64,000 nucleotides of DNA. Origin: Stenotrophomonas sp. MYb238. GTDB taxonomy: Bacteria; Pseudomonadota; Gammaproteobacteria; Xanthomonadales; Xanthomonadaceae. The stretch covers positions 1-64,000 of the forward strand of contig NZ_WIDL01000022.1 of the NCBI RefSeq assembly GCF_009496535.1, read 5' to 3'. A model generated the notes under the pieces. It did no database searches and was not told the DNA's origin. It was given only the letters and a program-made list of their open reading frames with translations. The position numbers and the translations under genes were made by a program. This document shows, piece after piece, positions 34,505 through 43,117 of this stretch (its first letter is position 1; each line of letters opens with the position of its first letter).

Positions 34505-36955
34505 ATGCTGAACCTTGCCGAATACCGCCAGCGGCCAGCGCTCTTGGCCGACTGGTTGCCTTGGGCCGGGCTGATCGCGACGGGCGTGGTACTGAACAAG
34601 GATGGCTCGTTCCAGCGCACGGCACGCTTTCGCGGGCCGGATCTGGACAGCGCCACGCAAGGCGAACTAATAGCTACATCAGCGCGGCTGAACAACGCAC
34701 TGCGCCGGCTTGGTTCGGGCTGGGCCTTGTTCATCGAAGCCGAGCGCCGCCCGGCAGCAGGCTATCCACGCTCCGAATTCCCGGAGCCGTTGTCATGGCT
34801 GGTGGATGAAGAACGCCGCGCGGCCTTCGAGGAATCCGGCCAGCATTTTGAGAGTGCCTATCACTTCACACTTGCCTATCTTCCACCAGAAGAGTCCCGC
34901 GCCCGCGCCGCCAAAATGCTCTATGAGAACCCGCCAGGCGATGGCGTGGACTGGCGTGGGCGGCTGGAAGCCTTCGTGGCGGAAACGGATCGCGTGTTCG
35001 ACTTGCTCGACGGCGTGATGCCGGAAATCGCCTGGCTCGATGACAGCCAGACACTGAGCTACCTGCACGCCACGGTGTCCATGCGGCGCTACCGCGTCGG
35101 TGTGCCCGACGTGCCGTTCCATATCGACGCACTGTTGGCCGACTGCGCCCTGGTCGGTGGTCTGGCGCCCATGCTGGGCGACCAGCACCTGCGCGTGGTG
35201 TCGGTGCGAGGCTTTCCGACTTCGACGTGGCCAGGGATTCTGGACGACCTCAACCGCCTGGGCTTTGGCTACCGCTGGAGCACGCGCTTTTTGTGCCTGG
35301 ACAAAGCTGAGGCGGAAAAAGAACTCGGCCGCCTGCGCCGCCAGTGGTTTGCCAAACGCAAGAACGTCGTCGCGCTGTTGCGCGAAACGATCTTCCAGCA
35401 GGAAAGCCCGCTGGTCGATACCGATGCTAGCAACAAGGCGGCCGACGCCGATGCCGCCTTGCAGGAACTGGGCAGCGATCAAGTCGCTTTCGGCTACCTC
35501 ACCGTCACTGTGACGGTGCTCGATGCCGACCCGGCCGTAGCCGACGAGAAGCTGCGCATGGTGGAGCGCGTCATCCAGGGCCGGGGCTTCGTGACCATCC
35601 CCGAGACCCTCAATGCAGTCGATGCCTGGCTGTCGTCCATCCCTGGCAATGCCTATGCCAACGTGCGTCAGCCCATCGTCTCGACGCTGAACCTGGCGCA
35701 CATGATGCCGCTGTCAGCGGTGTGGGCCGGGCCGGAGAAGAACGCGCATCTGGATGGCCCGCCGTTGATCGTCACCCGCACCGATGGCGCGACGCCTTTT
35801 CGCTTGGTCACGCACATCGGCGACGTGGGCCACACGCTGGTCGCCGGGCCGACCGGCATGGGCAAGTCGGTCTTGCTCGCTACGCTGGCGATGCAGTTTC
35901 GCCGCTATCCCGGCTCGCGCATCTTCGCCTTCGATATGGGCCGCTCCATGCGTGCCACAATCCTCGGGCTGGGCGGCGAGCATTACGACCTAGGCAATGA
36001 CGGGGCGATTGCTTTCCAGCCATTGGCCCGCATCGACCAGGAGGGCTACCGCACCTGGGCCGCCGAATGGGTGGAAGGCCGCCTGCTGCATGAAGGTGTC
36101 TCCATTGGCCCGGACGAGAAGGCCGCGATCTGGTCGGCACTCGGCAGCCTCGCCGGCGCGCCGGTGGAGCAGCGCACGCTGACGGGCCTCTCGGTGCTGC
36201 TGCAATCGAACGCACTGCGCCAGGCGCTCGCGCCCTATGTGCTGGGTGGTGCCCACGGCAAGCTGCTGGACGCCGATTCTGATCGGCTGGGTTCCGGCAG
36301 CGTGCAGGGCTTCGAGATGGAAGAGCTGATGCACAGCAAGGCGGCAGTGCTGGCCGTGCTGGGCTACCTGTTCGCCCGCTTCGATGAACGCTTCGACGGC
36401 GCGCCCACGCTGTTGATCCTCGATGAAGCCTGGCTGTTCCTCGATGATCCGGTGTTCGCTGCCCGCATCCGCCAGTGGCTCAAAACGCTGCGCAAGAAGA
36501 ACGTCAGCGTCATCTTCGCCACGCAGTCGCTGGCCGACATCAAGGATTCAAGTATTGCACCGGCAGTGATCGAAAGCTGCGCCAGCCGGATTTTTCTCCC
36601 TAACCCACAGGCGACCGAGCCTCAGATCCGCACGATCTACGAGGGCTTCGGCCTCAACAGCCGCCAGATCGAGATCGTGGCGACCGCGCAGCCCAAGCGT
36701 GACTACTACTACCAATCGCGCCTGGGCAATCGCCTGTTCGACCTCGACCTGGGGCCAGCAACTTTGGCCTTCGCCGGGGCATCCACTCCGCAAGACCAAC
36801 GCGACATGGATCGCGTGCTGCTGGACGCAGGCACACCGGGCTTCGCCGGTGCCTGGCTGCGTCATCGTGGCCTCGATTGGGCCGCTGATCTGCTGCCGTC
36901 CTCGCCGGCGGCAGCGTCCTTCCTCGCTTCTCAACCCCAGGAGGTTTCACCATGA
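34505..36955 (+). CDS. trbE: TrbE secretion ATPase (VirB4)
   Basis: An 816-residue VirB4-family ATPase, the largest of the mating-channel ATPases, which drives pilus assembly and substrate transfer. The N-terminal half has the CagE/VirB4 domain; Walker A is VAGPTGMGKSVLLAT (about 445-459) and Walker B LLILDEAWLFLDD (about 636-648), followed by IFATQSLADI. Length is typical. It overlaps trbJ by 4 bp. Confidence 0.95.
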   Translation: MLNLAEYRQRPALLADWLPWAGLIATGVVLNKDGSFQRTARFRGPDLDSATQGELIATSARLNNALRRLGSGWALFIEAERRPAAGYPRSEFPEPLSWLVDEERRAAFEESGQHFESAYHFTLAYLPPEESRARAAKMLYENPPGDGVDWRGRLEAFVAETDRVFDLLDGVMPEIAWLDDSQTLSYLHATVSMRRYRVGVPDVPFHIDALLADCALVGGLAPMLGDQHLRVVSVRGFPTSTWPGILDDLNRLGFGYRWSTRFLCLDKAEAEKELGRLRRQWFAKRKNVVALLRETIFQQESPLVDTDASNKAADADAALQELGSDQVAFGYLTVTVTVLDADPAVADEKLRMVERVIQGRGFVTIPETLNAVDAWLSSIPGNAYANVRQPIVSTLNLAHMMPLSAVWAGPEKNAHLDGPPLIVTRTDGATPFRLVTHIGDVGHTLVAGPTGMGKSVLLATLAMQFRRYPGSRIFAFDMGRSMRATILGLGGEHYDLGNDGAIAFQPLARIDQEGYRTWAAEWVEGRLLHEGVSIGPDEKAAIWSALGSLAGAPVEQRTLTGLSVLLQSNALRQALAPYVLGGAHGKLLDADSDRLGSGSVQGFEMEELMHSKAAVLAVLGYLFARFDERFDGAPTLLILDEAWLFLDDPVFAARIRQWLKTLRKKNVSVIFATQSLADIKDSSIAPAVIESCASRIFLPNPQATEPQIRTIYEGFGLNSRQIEIVATAQPKRDYYYQSRLGNRLFDLDLGPATLAFAGASTPQDQRDMDRVLLDAGTPGFAGAWLRHRGLDWAADLLPSSPAAASFLASQPQEVSP

Positions 36956-37695
36956 AAACCCAACCCCGTTTGCGGTCCGTCTCGCTCGCCGCCGTGCTGT
37001 CGGCATCGCTGCTGGCCGTGCAGCCTGCATCCGCGCTGACGGTGTTCGACCCGTCCAACTTCGTGCAGAACACGCTGACCGCCGTGCGCACGCTGGAGCA
37101 GATCAATAATCAGATCAACCAGCTTCAGAACGAAGCGCAGATGCTGATGAACCAGGCGCGCAATCTGACGAATCTGGACTTCAACATCGTCAATCGCCTG
37201 CGCTCGACGCTGGCGACCACCGAGCGGCTGATCGCCGAGGCTCGCGGCCTGGCCTACGACGTGCAGAGCATGGATGCCACCTTCGCCCGGCTGTACCCGG
37301 AGCAGTACGCCGCGACCGTCAGCGGCGACCAGATGCTGCGCGACGCGCAGGAACGCTGGAAGAACACCTTGAACGGCCTGCATACCGCGATGCGGATGCA
37401 GGCGCAGGTGTCGCAGAACCTGGCGCAAGACGAAAGCGCGCTGTCCGACCTGGTCAGCCAGAGTCAGTCCGCCACCGGCGCACTGCAAGCCATGCAGGCG
37501 ACCAATCAGCTTCTGGCCTTGCAGGCCAAGCAGTCGATCCAGGCGCAGCAGCTCCAGATCACGCAGGAACGCGCCGCCGCGCTGGAACTGGCACGCCAAG
37601 CAGCGGCTGTCGAACGCGGCCGGGAAGTGACGCGCCGCTTCCTAGGCGACGGCACGCCATACACGCCGCAGCGCGTGGATTTCTACGGCAACTGA
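36952..37695 (+). CDS. trbJ: TrbJ (VirB5-like)
   Basis: A 247-residue secreted component. A signal peptide (SLAAVLSASLLAVQPASALT, cut near residue 28) is followed by a mostly helical, Gln/Asn-rich body (QINNQINQLQNEAQMLMNQ, ARNLTNLDFNIVNRL), the VirB5/TrbJ pattern of a minor pilus-tip protein. The C-terminus RFLGDGTPYTPQRVDFYGN is conserved in these ICEs. It is 12 bp from the TrbK-like gene. Confidence 0.92.
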   Translation: MKTQPRLRSVSLAAVLSASLLAVQPASALTVFDPSNFVQNTLTAVRTLEQINNQINQLQNEAQMLMNQARNLTNLDFNIVNRLRSTLATTERLIAEARGLAYDVQSMDATFARLYPEQYAATVSGDQMLRDAQERWKNTLNGLHTAMRMQAQVSQNLAQDESALSDLVSQSQSATGALQAMQATNQLLALQAKQSIQAQQLQITQERAAALELARQAAAVERGREVTRRFLGDGTPYTPQRVDFYGN

Positions 37696-37707
37696 CGGGA
37701 GACGGCC

Positions 37708-38022
37708 ATGCGATGCGTTTCCTTGCTGCTGCCCGTGCTGCTGGTCGCTTGCAGCCAGCAGCCGACCGAAGACCTGGCCGCAGCCTTGGCTGCCAATCCC
37801 GCGCGGCTCAAGGTTTTGCGTGCGCAGTGTGCAGCCGACCGGGCTACGGCAGGCGAAGACGCTTGCCTGGCTGCGGCTGAAGCCTTCCGGCGGCGCTTCT
37901 TCGCCGGTGAAACCGGGCCTGACGAGTTCCACACGCTGGCCGATCTGCCGCCGATCCCACCGAGCTTCGACACACCCATCAGTGACCAGGACGCCATGCC
38001 CTTCGAGGGGGACGTGCCATGA
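37708..38022 (+). CDS. trbK: TrbK-like entry-exclusion lipoprotein
   Basis: A 104-residue lipoprotein with lipobox LLVAC (Cys 15) and the shared block LAANPARLKVLRAQCAADRA ... ACLAAAEAFRRRFFAGE, also present in the EexN-like protein at 29771. It occupies the trbK place between trbJ and trbL, where RP4 encodes its exclusion lipoprotein. The C-terminal 35 residues are Pro/Asp-rich and unlike the paralogue. It overlaps trbL by 4 bp. Exclusion function is inferred from position and family. Confidence 0.8.
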   Translation: MRCVSLLLPVLLVACSQQPTEDLAAALAANPARLKVLRAQCAADRATAGEDACLAAAEAFRRRFFAGETGPDEFHTLADLPPIPPSFDTPISDQDAMPFEGDVP

Positions 38023-39407
38023 ATGACGTGACAGTGATCGACCGATTCCTCGCTACCTTCTCGCGCTACATCGACTCGGGCTTTGGGCTGCTGCAGGGCG
38101 AAGTCGCGTTCCTGACCGCCACGCTGATCGTCATCGACATGACCATCGCTGGGCTGTACTGGGCGATGAGCCACGCCACCGGCCAGGGCGATGACTTGAT
38201 CGCAAAACTGCTGCGCAAGGTGCTTTACGTCGGCGCCTTCGCCTACATCATCAACAACTTCAACTGGCTGGCCAGCATCGTCTTCCGCTCGTTCGCGGGC
38301 CTGGGCCTAACGGCCAGCGGCTCGACGATGAGCATGGGCGAATTTCTGCAACCGGGCCGCCTGGCCAAGACCGGCATCGACGCGGCAGCGCCGATTCTTG
38401 AGCAGATCAGCGACATGGCGGGCTTCCCCGAGGTGTTCGTGAACATGACGCCCATCGTGGTCATGTTCCTGGCCTGGGCCGTGGTGATCCTGTGCTTCTT
38501 CGTGCTGGCGATCCAGCTTTTCATCACGTTGATCGAGTTCAAGCTGACCACGCTGGCGGGCTTCGTGCTGGTGCCTTTCGCCTTGTGGAACAAGACCTCG
38601 TTCCTCGCCGAAAAGGTGCTGGGCAACGTGGTGTCCTCGGGCATCAAGGTGCTGGTGCTGGCCGTCATCGTTGGCATCGGCTCGGGCCTGTTTGCCGAGT
38701 TCCAAGTGCATCCGGCCGAGCCGTCCATCGACCATGCGGTGGTCATCATGCTGGCCTCGCTCACGCTGCTGGCGTTGGGGATCTTCGGGCCGGGCATTGC
38801 CACCGGGCTGGTATCCGGTGCACCGCAGCTTGGCGCAGGCGCGATGGCTGGTGCTGCGATTGGTGCCGCAGGCGCGGCGGTTGCCGTAGGTGCCGCAGCC
38901 ACCGGCGTGGGCGGTGCTGTGATGGCCGGTGCGCGCATGGCACCGGCTGCCGCCAAGCTCGCCGGGTCTGGTGCGCGGGCTGCAACCTCGGCGGCTGGCA
39001 GCGCGAAGTCGGCTTTCCAGGCCGGTTCCGCCGCTGCGGGCGGCGGAGCCAAGGGCGCGATGGCCGGGCTGGGCAGTGTTGCCAAGGGCGGCGCACAGGC
39101 CGCTGGCCAGCGCGCTGGTGCTGGCATCAAGGCAGCAGCGGCCAAGGCTGCAGCGCCATTCAAAGCAGGCTGGCAAGGCTCTGGTGCCGATGGCGGCTCA
39201 GGCGGTGGCACTGCGGGGCCAGCCGCCGCAGGCGATGCCGCTGGCAACACAGCCAACGCGCAAAAACAAGAGCAGCCCGGTTGGGCCAAAAACCTGCAAC
39301 GCCGCCAACGACTCATCCAGGCCACCACTACGGCCGCGCACACGCTGCGCGGTGGCGACGGCGGCGGTTCGGGCCAAGGCCCGAGCCTGCGGGATTCCGA
39401 TAGCTGA
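38019..39407 (+). CDS. trbL: TrbL (VirB6-like)
   Basis: A 462-residue polytopic protein of the VirB6/TrbL family, forming part of the inner-membrane channel. About six membrane helices lie between residues 25 and 260. The C-terminal third (about 275-462) is a low-complexity Ala/Gly tail rich in GAAAVG, AGSA and KAAAAKA motifs, common in TrbL. The extreme tail is charged. It is 17 bp from trbF. Confidence 0.93.
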   Translation: MNDVTVIDRFLATFSRYIDSGFGLLQGEVAFLTATLIVIDMTIAGLYWAMSHATGQGDDLIAKLLRKVLYVGAFAYIINNFNWLASIVFRSFAGLGLTASGSTMSMGEFLQPGRLAKTGIDAAAPILEQISDMAGFPEVFVNMTPIVVMFLAWAVVILCFFVLAIQLFITLIEFKLTTLAGFVLVPFALWNKTSFLAEKVLGNVVSSGIKVLVLAVIVGIGSGLFAEFQVHPAEPSIDHAVVIMLASLTLLALGIFGPGIATGLVSGAPQLGAGAMAGAAIGAAGAAVAVGAAATGVGGAVMAGARMAPAAAKLAGSGARAATSAAGSAKSAFQAGSAAAGGGAKGAMAGLGSVAKGGAQAAGQRAGAGIKAAAAKAAAPFKAGWQGSGADGGSGGGTAGPAAAGDAAGNTANAQKQEQPGWAKNLQRRQRLIQATTTAAHTLRGGDGGGSGQGPSLRDSDS

Positions 39408-39424
39408 CTTTCAAGGAGAACTCC

Positions 39425-40129
39425 ATGCGATTCAAACGACCGCAGGTGCGCTATGCCGATACGCCGCAGCCTGCCACTCCGTATCAAGCCGCTGCCCAGG
39501 TGTGGGACGAGCGCATCGGCTCGGCCCGCGTGCAGGCCAAGAACTGGCGGCTGATGGCCTTCGGCTGCCTGGTGCTCGCATTGCTGATGGCCGGCGGCCT
39601 GGTGTGGCGCTCGGCCCAATCCATCGTCACGCCCTATGTCATCGAGGTCGATCAGTCCGGCCAGGTGCGCACCGTGGGCGAAGCGGCCACGCCGTATCGG
39701 CCCACCGATGCGCAGACGGCACACCACATCGCGCGCTTCGTGACGCTGGTGCGCTCGCTGTCCATTGACCCCATCGTCGTGCGCCAGAACTGGCTCGATG
39801 CTTACGACTACACCACCGATCGTGGCGCGGCGGTGCTCAACGACTATGCGCGGGTGAATGACCCGTTTGCCCGCATCGGCAAGGAATCGGTGACGGTGCA
39901 GATCACCAGTGTGGTTCGCGCCAGCGAGGCGTCGTTCAACGTGCGCTGGACAGAGCGCCGCTACGTCAATGGCGCGGCGACCGGGCTGGAGCGATGGACG
40001 GCGGTGGTGTCCATCGTGCAGCAGACCCCGCGCACCGAAGAACGCCTGCGCCGCAACCCGCTGGGCATCTACGTCAATGGCTTGTCGTGGAGCCGTGAAC
40101 TGGATTCTTCTGAAGGAGCCAAACCATGA
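39425..40129 (+). CDS. trbF: TrbF (VirB8-like)
   Basis: A 234-residue bitopic inner-membrane protein of the VirB8/TrbF family. The cytoplasmic N-terminus (RFKRPQVRYADTPQPATPYQ) precedes one membrane helix (about 43-64) and a periplasmic domain with RFVTLVRSLSIDPIVVRQNW, the NTF2-like VirB8 fold that nucleates channel assembly. It overlaps trbG by 4 bp. Confidence 0.93.
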   Translation: MRFKRPQVRYADTPQPATPYQAAAQVWDERIGSARVQAKNWRLMAFGCLVLALLMAGGLVWRSAQSIVTPYVIEVDQSGQVRTVGEAATPYRPTDAQTAHHIARFVTLVRSLSIDPIVVRQNWLDAYDYTTDRGAAVLNDYARVNDPFARIGKESVTVQITSVVRASEASFNVRWTERRYVNGAATGLERWTAVVSIVQQTPRTEERLRRNPLGIYVNGLSWSRELDSSEGAKP

Positions 40130-41130
40130 ATGCACGTTTCCGTAAAACCGCATTGCCGGTGATCCTGCTGGCATCGACTGTCCTGTTTGCGGGCTGCGCC
40201 ACGCAGGGCAAGCCGCCGCCGGTGATCTCGCTCGATGAGCCGGTGCAGGCTCAGCCATTGCCCGAGCCGCCCACGCCCATCGAAGTGGTGGCAGTGCCCG
40301 AACCGTTGGCATTGCCCGGACAGTTGAAACCGCTGCCGGACGTTGATGCGACCCCGGCTTCACCGGAGCCTGCCGACGAGAAGGTGCGCGTTTCGCGTGC
40401 CAATGCCGAGGCGCGCATTGCGCCGACCCGTGAGGGCTACGTCAATGCGATCCAGGTCTGGCCCTTCACTGACGGCGCGCTGTATCAGGTCTATGCGTCC
40501 GTGGGCCGCGTGACCGTGATCGCGCTCCAGCCCGGCGAGGAACTGGTGACGGTCGCTGCGGGCGATACCGTGCGCTGGATCGTGGGCGACACCTCCAGCG
40601 GCAGCGGGGCCGATCTGCGCGTCAATGTGCTGGTCAAGCCTATCCGTTCCGGGTTGAAGACCAATCTGGTCATCACCACCAGCCGCAGGACGTACCTGCT
40701 GGAACTGACTTCGACCGACAAGGCATGGATGGCGTCCGTGTCCTGGGACTATCCCAAGGATCGAATGCTGGCCTTGCAGCGCCAGGCCCAAGCCGCCAAC
40801 GCTGCCGCGCCGGTCGATGCAGGCTTGTCGCTGGAGAACATCCGGTTTCGCTATGCAATCAGCGGCAGCAATCCACCGTGGAAGCCGCTGCGCGCCTTCG
40901 ACGATGGCGAGAAGGTCTATATCCAGTTTCCTGCAGGCATCGCCCAGGGCGAGCTGCCGCCGCTGTTTGTCATCGGCGCGCAGGGCCATGGGCAACTGGT
41001 GAACTACCGCTTCCGCTCGCCGTACTACATCGTGGATCGGCTGTTCGGTGCGGCCGAACTGCGCCTAGGGGCCGACAAGGGCGACGTGGTGCGCATCGAG
41101 CGCACGGATGGCATTGCTGGGAGGAACTGA
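40126..41130 (+). CDS. trbG: TrbG (VirB9-like)
   Basis: A 334-residue periplasmic/outer-membrane channel component. It begins with a lipoprotein-type signal (LLASTVLFAGCA, Cys at 25). A Pro-rich linker (PVQAQPLPEPPTPIEVVAVP) is followed by the VirB9 body, with YVNAIQVWPFTDGALYQVYA and the C-terminal RFRYAISGSNPPWKPLRAFD, which contacts VirB7/VirB10 partners. It ends 2 bp before trbI. Confidence 0.93.
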   Translation: MNARFRKTALPVILLASTVLFAGCATQGKPPPVISLDEPVQAQPLPEPPTPIEVVAVPEPLALPGQLKPLPDVDATPASPEPADEKVRVSRANAEARIAPTREGYVNAIQVWPFTDGALYQVYASVGRVTVIALQPGEELVTVAAGDTVRWIVGDTSSGSGADLRVNVLVKPIRSGLKTNLVITTSRRTYLLELTSTDKAWMASVSWDYPKDRMLALQRQAQAANAAAPVDAGLSLENIRFRYAISGSNPPWKPLRAFDDGEKVYIQFPAGIAQGELPPLFVIGAQGHGQLVNYRFRSPYYIVDRLFGAAELRLGADKGDVVRIERTDGIAGRN

Positions 41131-41132
41131 GC

Positions 41133-42410
41133 ATGAGCCAGGACGATACCCCCGACCTTGACGCGCCGCAGGCGGACAAGGTGGCACCCGAGGCGGTGGC
41201 GCTGCGCGCCCAACCGCGCCCGGTCACGCGCCTGAACCGGCGCACGCTGGCCATCCTCTCCGGCGGGCTGTCGGTCGGCCTGATGGGCGCACTGATCTGG
41301 TCGCTGCAACCGCAGCAACGCAGCGCGAGCGAGTCTACCGAGCTGTACAACGTGGATCGCGTGTCCAAGTCGGAAGGGCTGGATGCGCTGCCGACGGACT
41401 ATTCCAAGCTGCCAGCGCTGCCGCCCGACGTGCCGGAGCTCGGGCCACCGCTGCCGGGCGATTTAGGGCCAGCCATCGTCAATTCGCAGCAGCCAGTTGC
41501 CGCCACCTATGCCGCGCCCGGCTACGACCCCAACGATGCGCTACGCAAGGAAGAAGAAGCAGCGGCAGCTTCATCGGTGTTCTTCCGCACGGGTTCCCCG
41601 CAGGCTGCGCCCGTGGCGCAGTCGCAGGTCGCTGCCGCGGCAGGCTTCGCTGCCAATGCCGCTTTCGATCCGCTGGCCGCTGGCCCAGCCTCGACGGCGG
41701 CCCAGCCTGCTGATCCGACTGCCGTGCAGAACCGGCAAGACCAGAAAGAGGCGTTCCTGACAGGCGGCTCTAGGGAAACCCGTAACTCCGGCAACCTGCA
41801 AATGCCCGCATCGCCGTACCAAGTCATGGCAGGAACGGTGATCGCAGGTGCGCTGGTGACGGGCATCAAGTCAGACCTGCCGGGCGACGTGATCGCCACG
41901 GTGACGGAGCCGATCTACGACACGGCCACAGGCAAGTTCCTGCTGATCCCGCAGGGTTCGCGCATCCTGGGCAAGTACAACAGCCAGGTCAGCTACGGCC
42001 AGAGCCGCGTGCAGGTGGTGTGGAACCGCATCATCCTGCCGGACACGTCTTCGCTCACGCTCGACAACCTGATCGGCACCGACCCGGCGGGCTATGCCGG
42101 TCTGGAAGACGACGTGGACTGGCATTGGGATCGGATTTTTGCCGGTGCCGTGCTGACGACGCTGCTGGGCGTCGGTGCCGAACTGGCCGCACCCGAGAAC
42201 CGCCAGGACGGTGATCGCGTCATCATCGCCGGGCGCGACAGCCTGCAGGACACGGTGAACCAAGTCGGCCAGGAAGTGACCCGGCGCAACCTCAACATCC
42301 AACCCACGCTGACCAGCCGTCCCGGCTTGCCAGTGCGCATCATCGTGAACCGCGATCTGGTGCTGCGGCCCTATCAGCCGCTGTTCTTCAACAAGGGGAC
42401 TTCGCGATGA
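41133..42410 (+). CDS. trbI: TrbI (VirB10-like)
   Basis: A 425-residue VirB10-family protein that spans the envelope. The acidic cytoplasmic N-terminus is followed by one membrane helix (about 38-58), a long Pro/Ala-rich periplasmic linker (about 75-200) and the C-terminal barrel domain with VMAGTVIAGALVTGIKSDLP and IPQGSRILGKYNSQVSYGQS. The ATG at 41133 was chosen because it gives the normal N-terminus; a much longer frame upstream only overlaps trbG. It overlaps DUF2274 by 4 bp. Confidence 0.95.
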   Translation: MSQDDTPDLDAPQADKVAPEAVALRAQPRPVTRLNRRTLAILSGGLSVGLMGALIWSLQPQQRSASESTELYNVDRVSKSEGLDALPTDYSKLPALPPDVPELGPPLPGDLGPAIVNSQQPVAATYAAPGYDPNDALRKEEEAAAASSVFFRTGSPQAAPVAQSQVAAAAGFAANAAFDPLAAGPASTAAQPADPTAVQNRQDQKEAFLTGGSRETRNSGNLQMPASPYQVMAGTVIAGALVTGIKSDLPGDVIATVTEPIYDTATGKFLLIPQGSRILGKYNSQVSYGQSRVQVVWNRIILPDTSSLTLDNLIGTDPAGYAGLEDDVDWHWDRIFAGAVLTTLLGVGAELAAPENRQDGDRVIIAGRDSLQDTVNQVGQEVTRRNLNIQPTLTSRPGLPVRIIVNRDLVLRPYQPLFFNKGTSR

Positions 42411-42652
42411 GCTCGACCAGGAAACTGCGGCTGGGGCCGCTGCCCAAGACCGAAAGCGTCAAGCTGACCTTCGCTTGCTCGGCCAGCTTGAAAGCCGATC
42501 TCGACCGCTACGCCGCGCTGCATGCGCAGGCGTATGGCGAGGCGGTCGATGCCTCGACGCTGATCCCGCACATGCTGGAGGCGTTCATGGCGGGGGATCG
42601 GGGATTCAGGAAAGGAAACGCCAACAAGTCCTTGCCGCCGAACCCAAGCTGA
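42407..42652 (+). CDS. DUF2274 domain protein
   Basis: An 81-residue DUF2274 protein, the usual last gene of the trb operon in Tn4371-like ICEs. Its core is KLRLGPLPKTESVKLTFACS, ASLKADLDRYAALHAQAYGE and LIPHMLEAFMAGDRGF, resembling a small ribbon-helix-helix-like or stability factor. Function unknown. It overlaps trbI by ATGA. Confidence 0.88.
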   Translation: MSSTRKLRLGPLPKTESVKLTFACSASLKADLDRYAALHAQAYGEAVDASTLIPHMLEAFMAGDRGFRKGNANKSLPPNPS

Positions 42653-42683
42653 AGGTGCACCGGAACCAGATTGACCATCACTC

Positions 42684-42710
42684 GAACGCGCAGCCCAACG
42701 CTGCGCGTTC
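42684..42710 (+). terminator. Terminator of the traG-trb operon
   Basis: Perfect 11-bp stem GAACGCGCAGC / GCTGCGCGTTC with loop CCAAC, 32 bp after DUF2274, followed by the T-containing TTCGTTC. It is the last recognisable feature before the right end. Confidence 0.72.
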
Positions 42711-42941
42711 TTCGTTCTGGATAGGCTGCGAGGGAATGGGCTAAAGTGACCGAGCAGGCCTGCCAGTTCTTGGCAATCTCCATCGCTACAACGCGACTCG
42801 GCTTGCTTTCTACAGGCTCTTATGTGGCCCCCAGTCCACAACACCGCATCCCCTGCAAGCGGCATAAAACAGAGCTAACCTATTGCCCCATATATGGTTT
42901 CAAGCCTCCCGTGTTTTGCACGAAAGGCTTGACGCTGGCCA

Positions 42942-42949
42942 TTTTTTAT
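42942..42949. repeat. Right ICE attachment repeat (attR)
   Basis: TTTTTTAT, identical to 901-908. Beyond it the sequence has chromosomal GC content and codon use. Between the trb terminator and this point there is no gene. Confidence 0.72.
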
Positions 42950-43117
42950 GCCCGCTTCCCGGCGGGATGTCGCGGCACTTCGGCAGGCACGCTGCCGGCC
43001 GCGTCGTTGGCTCCGGCCGTGGCCGGTTTCGTCGCGCCGGGGTGGGCGTTCGTCGCATTCCCGCCCATGCGGGCGGCGATGCGACAGGATGCCGGCTCCC
43101 CCGACGAGGAGACCGAC

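Noticed and set aside
38243-40363. Long minus-strand frame opposite trbL-trbG
   Set aside because: Low-complexity Ala/Pro/Arg composition mirroring the trb genes; no ribosome site or domain.
42746-43117. Upstream extension of the serine hydrolase frame across the ICE right end
   Set aside because: It would run from ICE DNA through the attachment repeat, has no ribosome site, and would remove the clear signal peptide at 43118.
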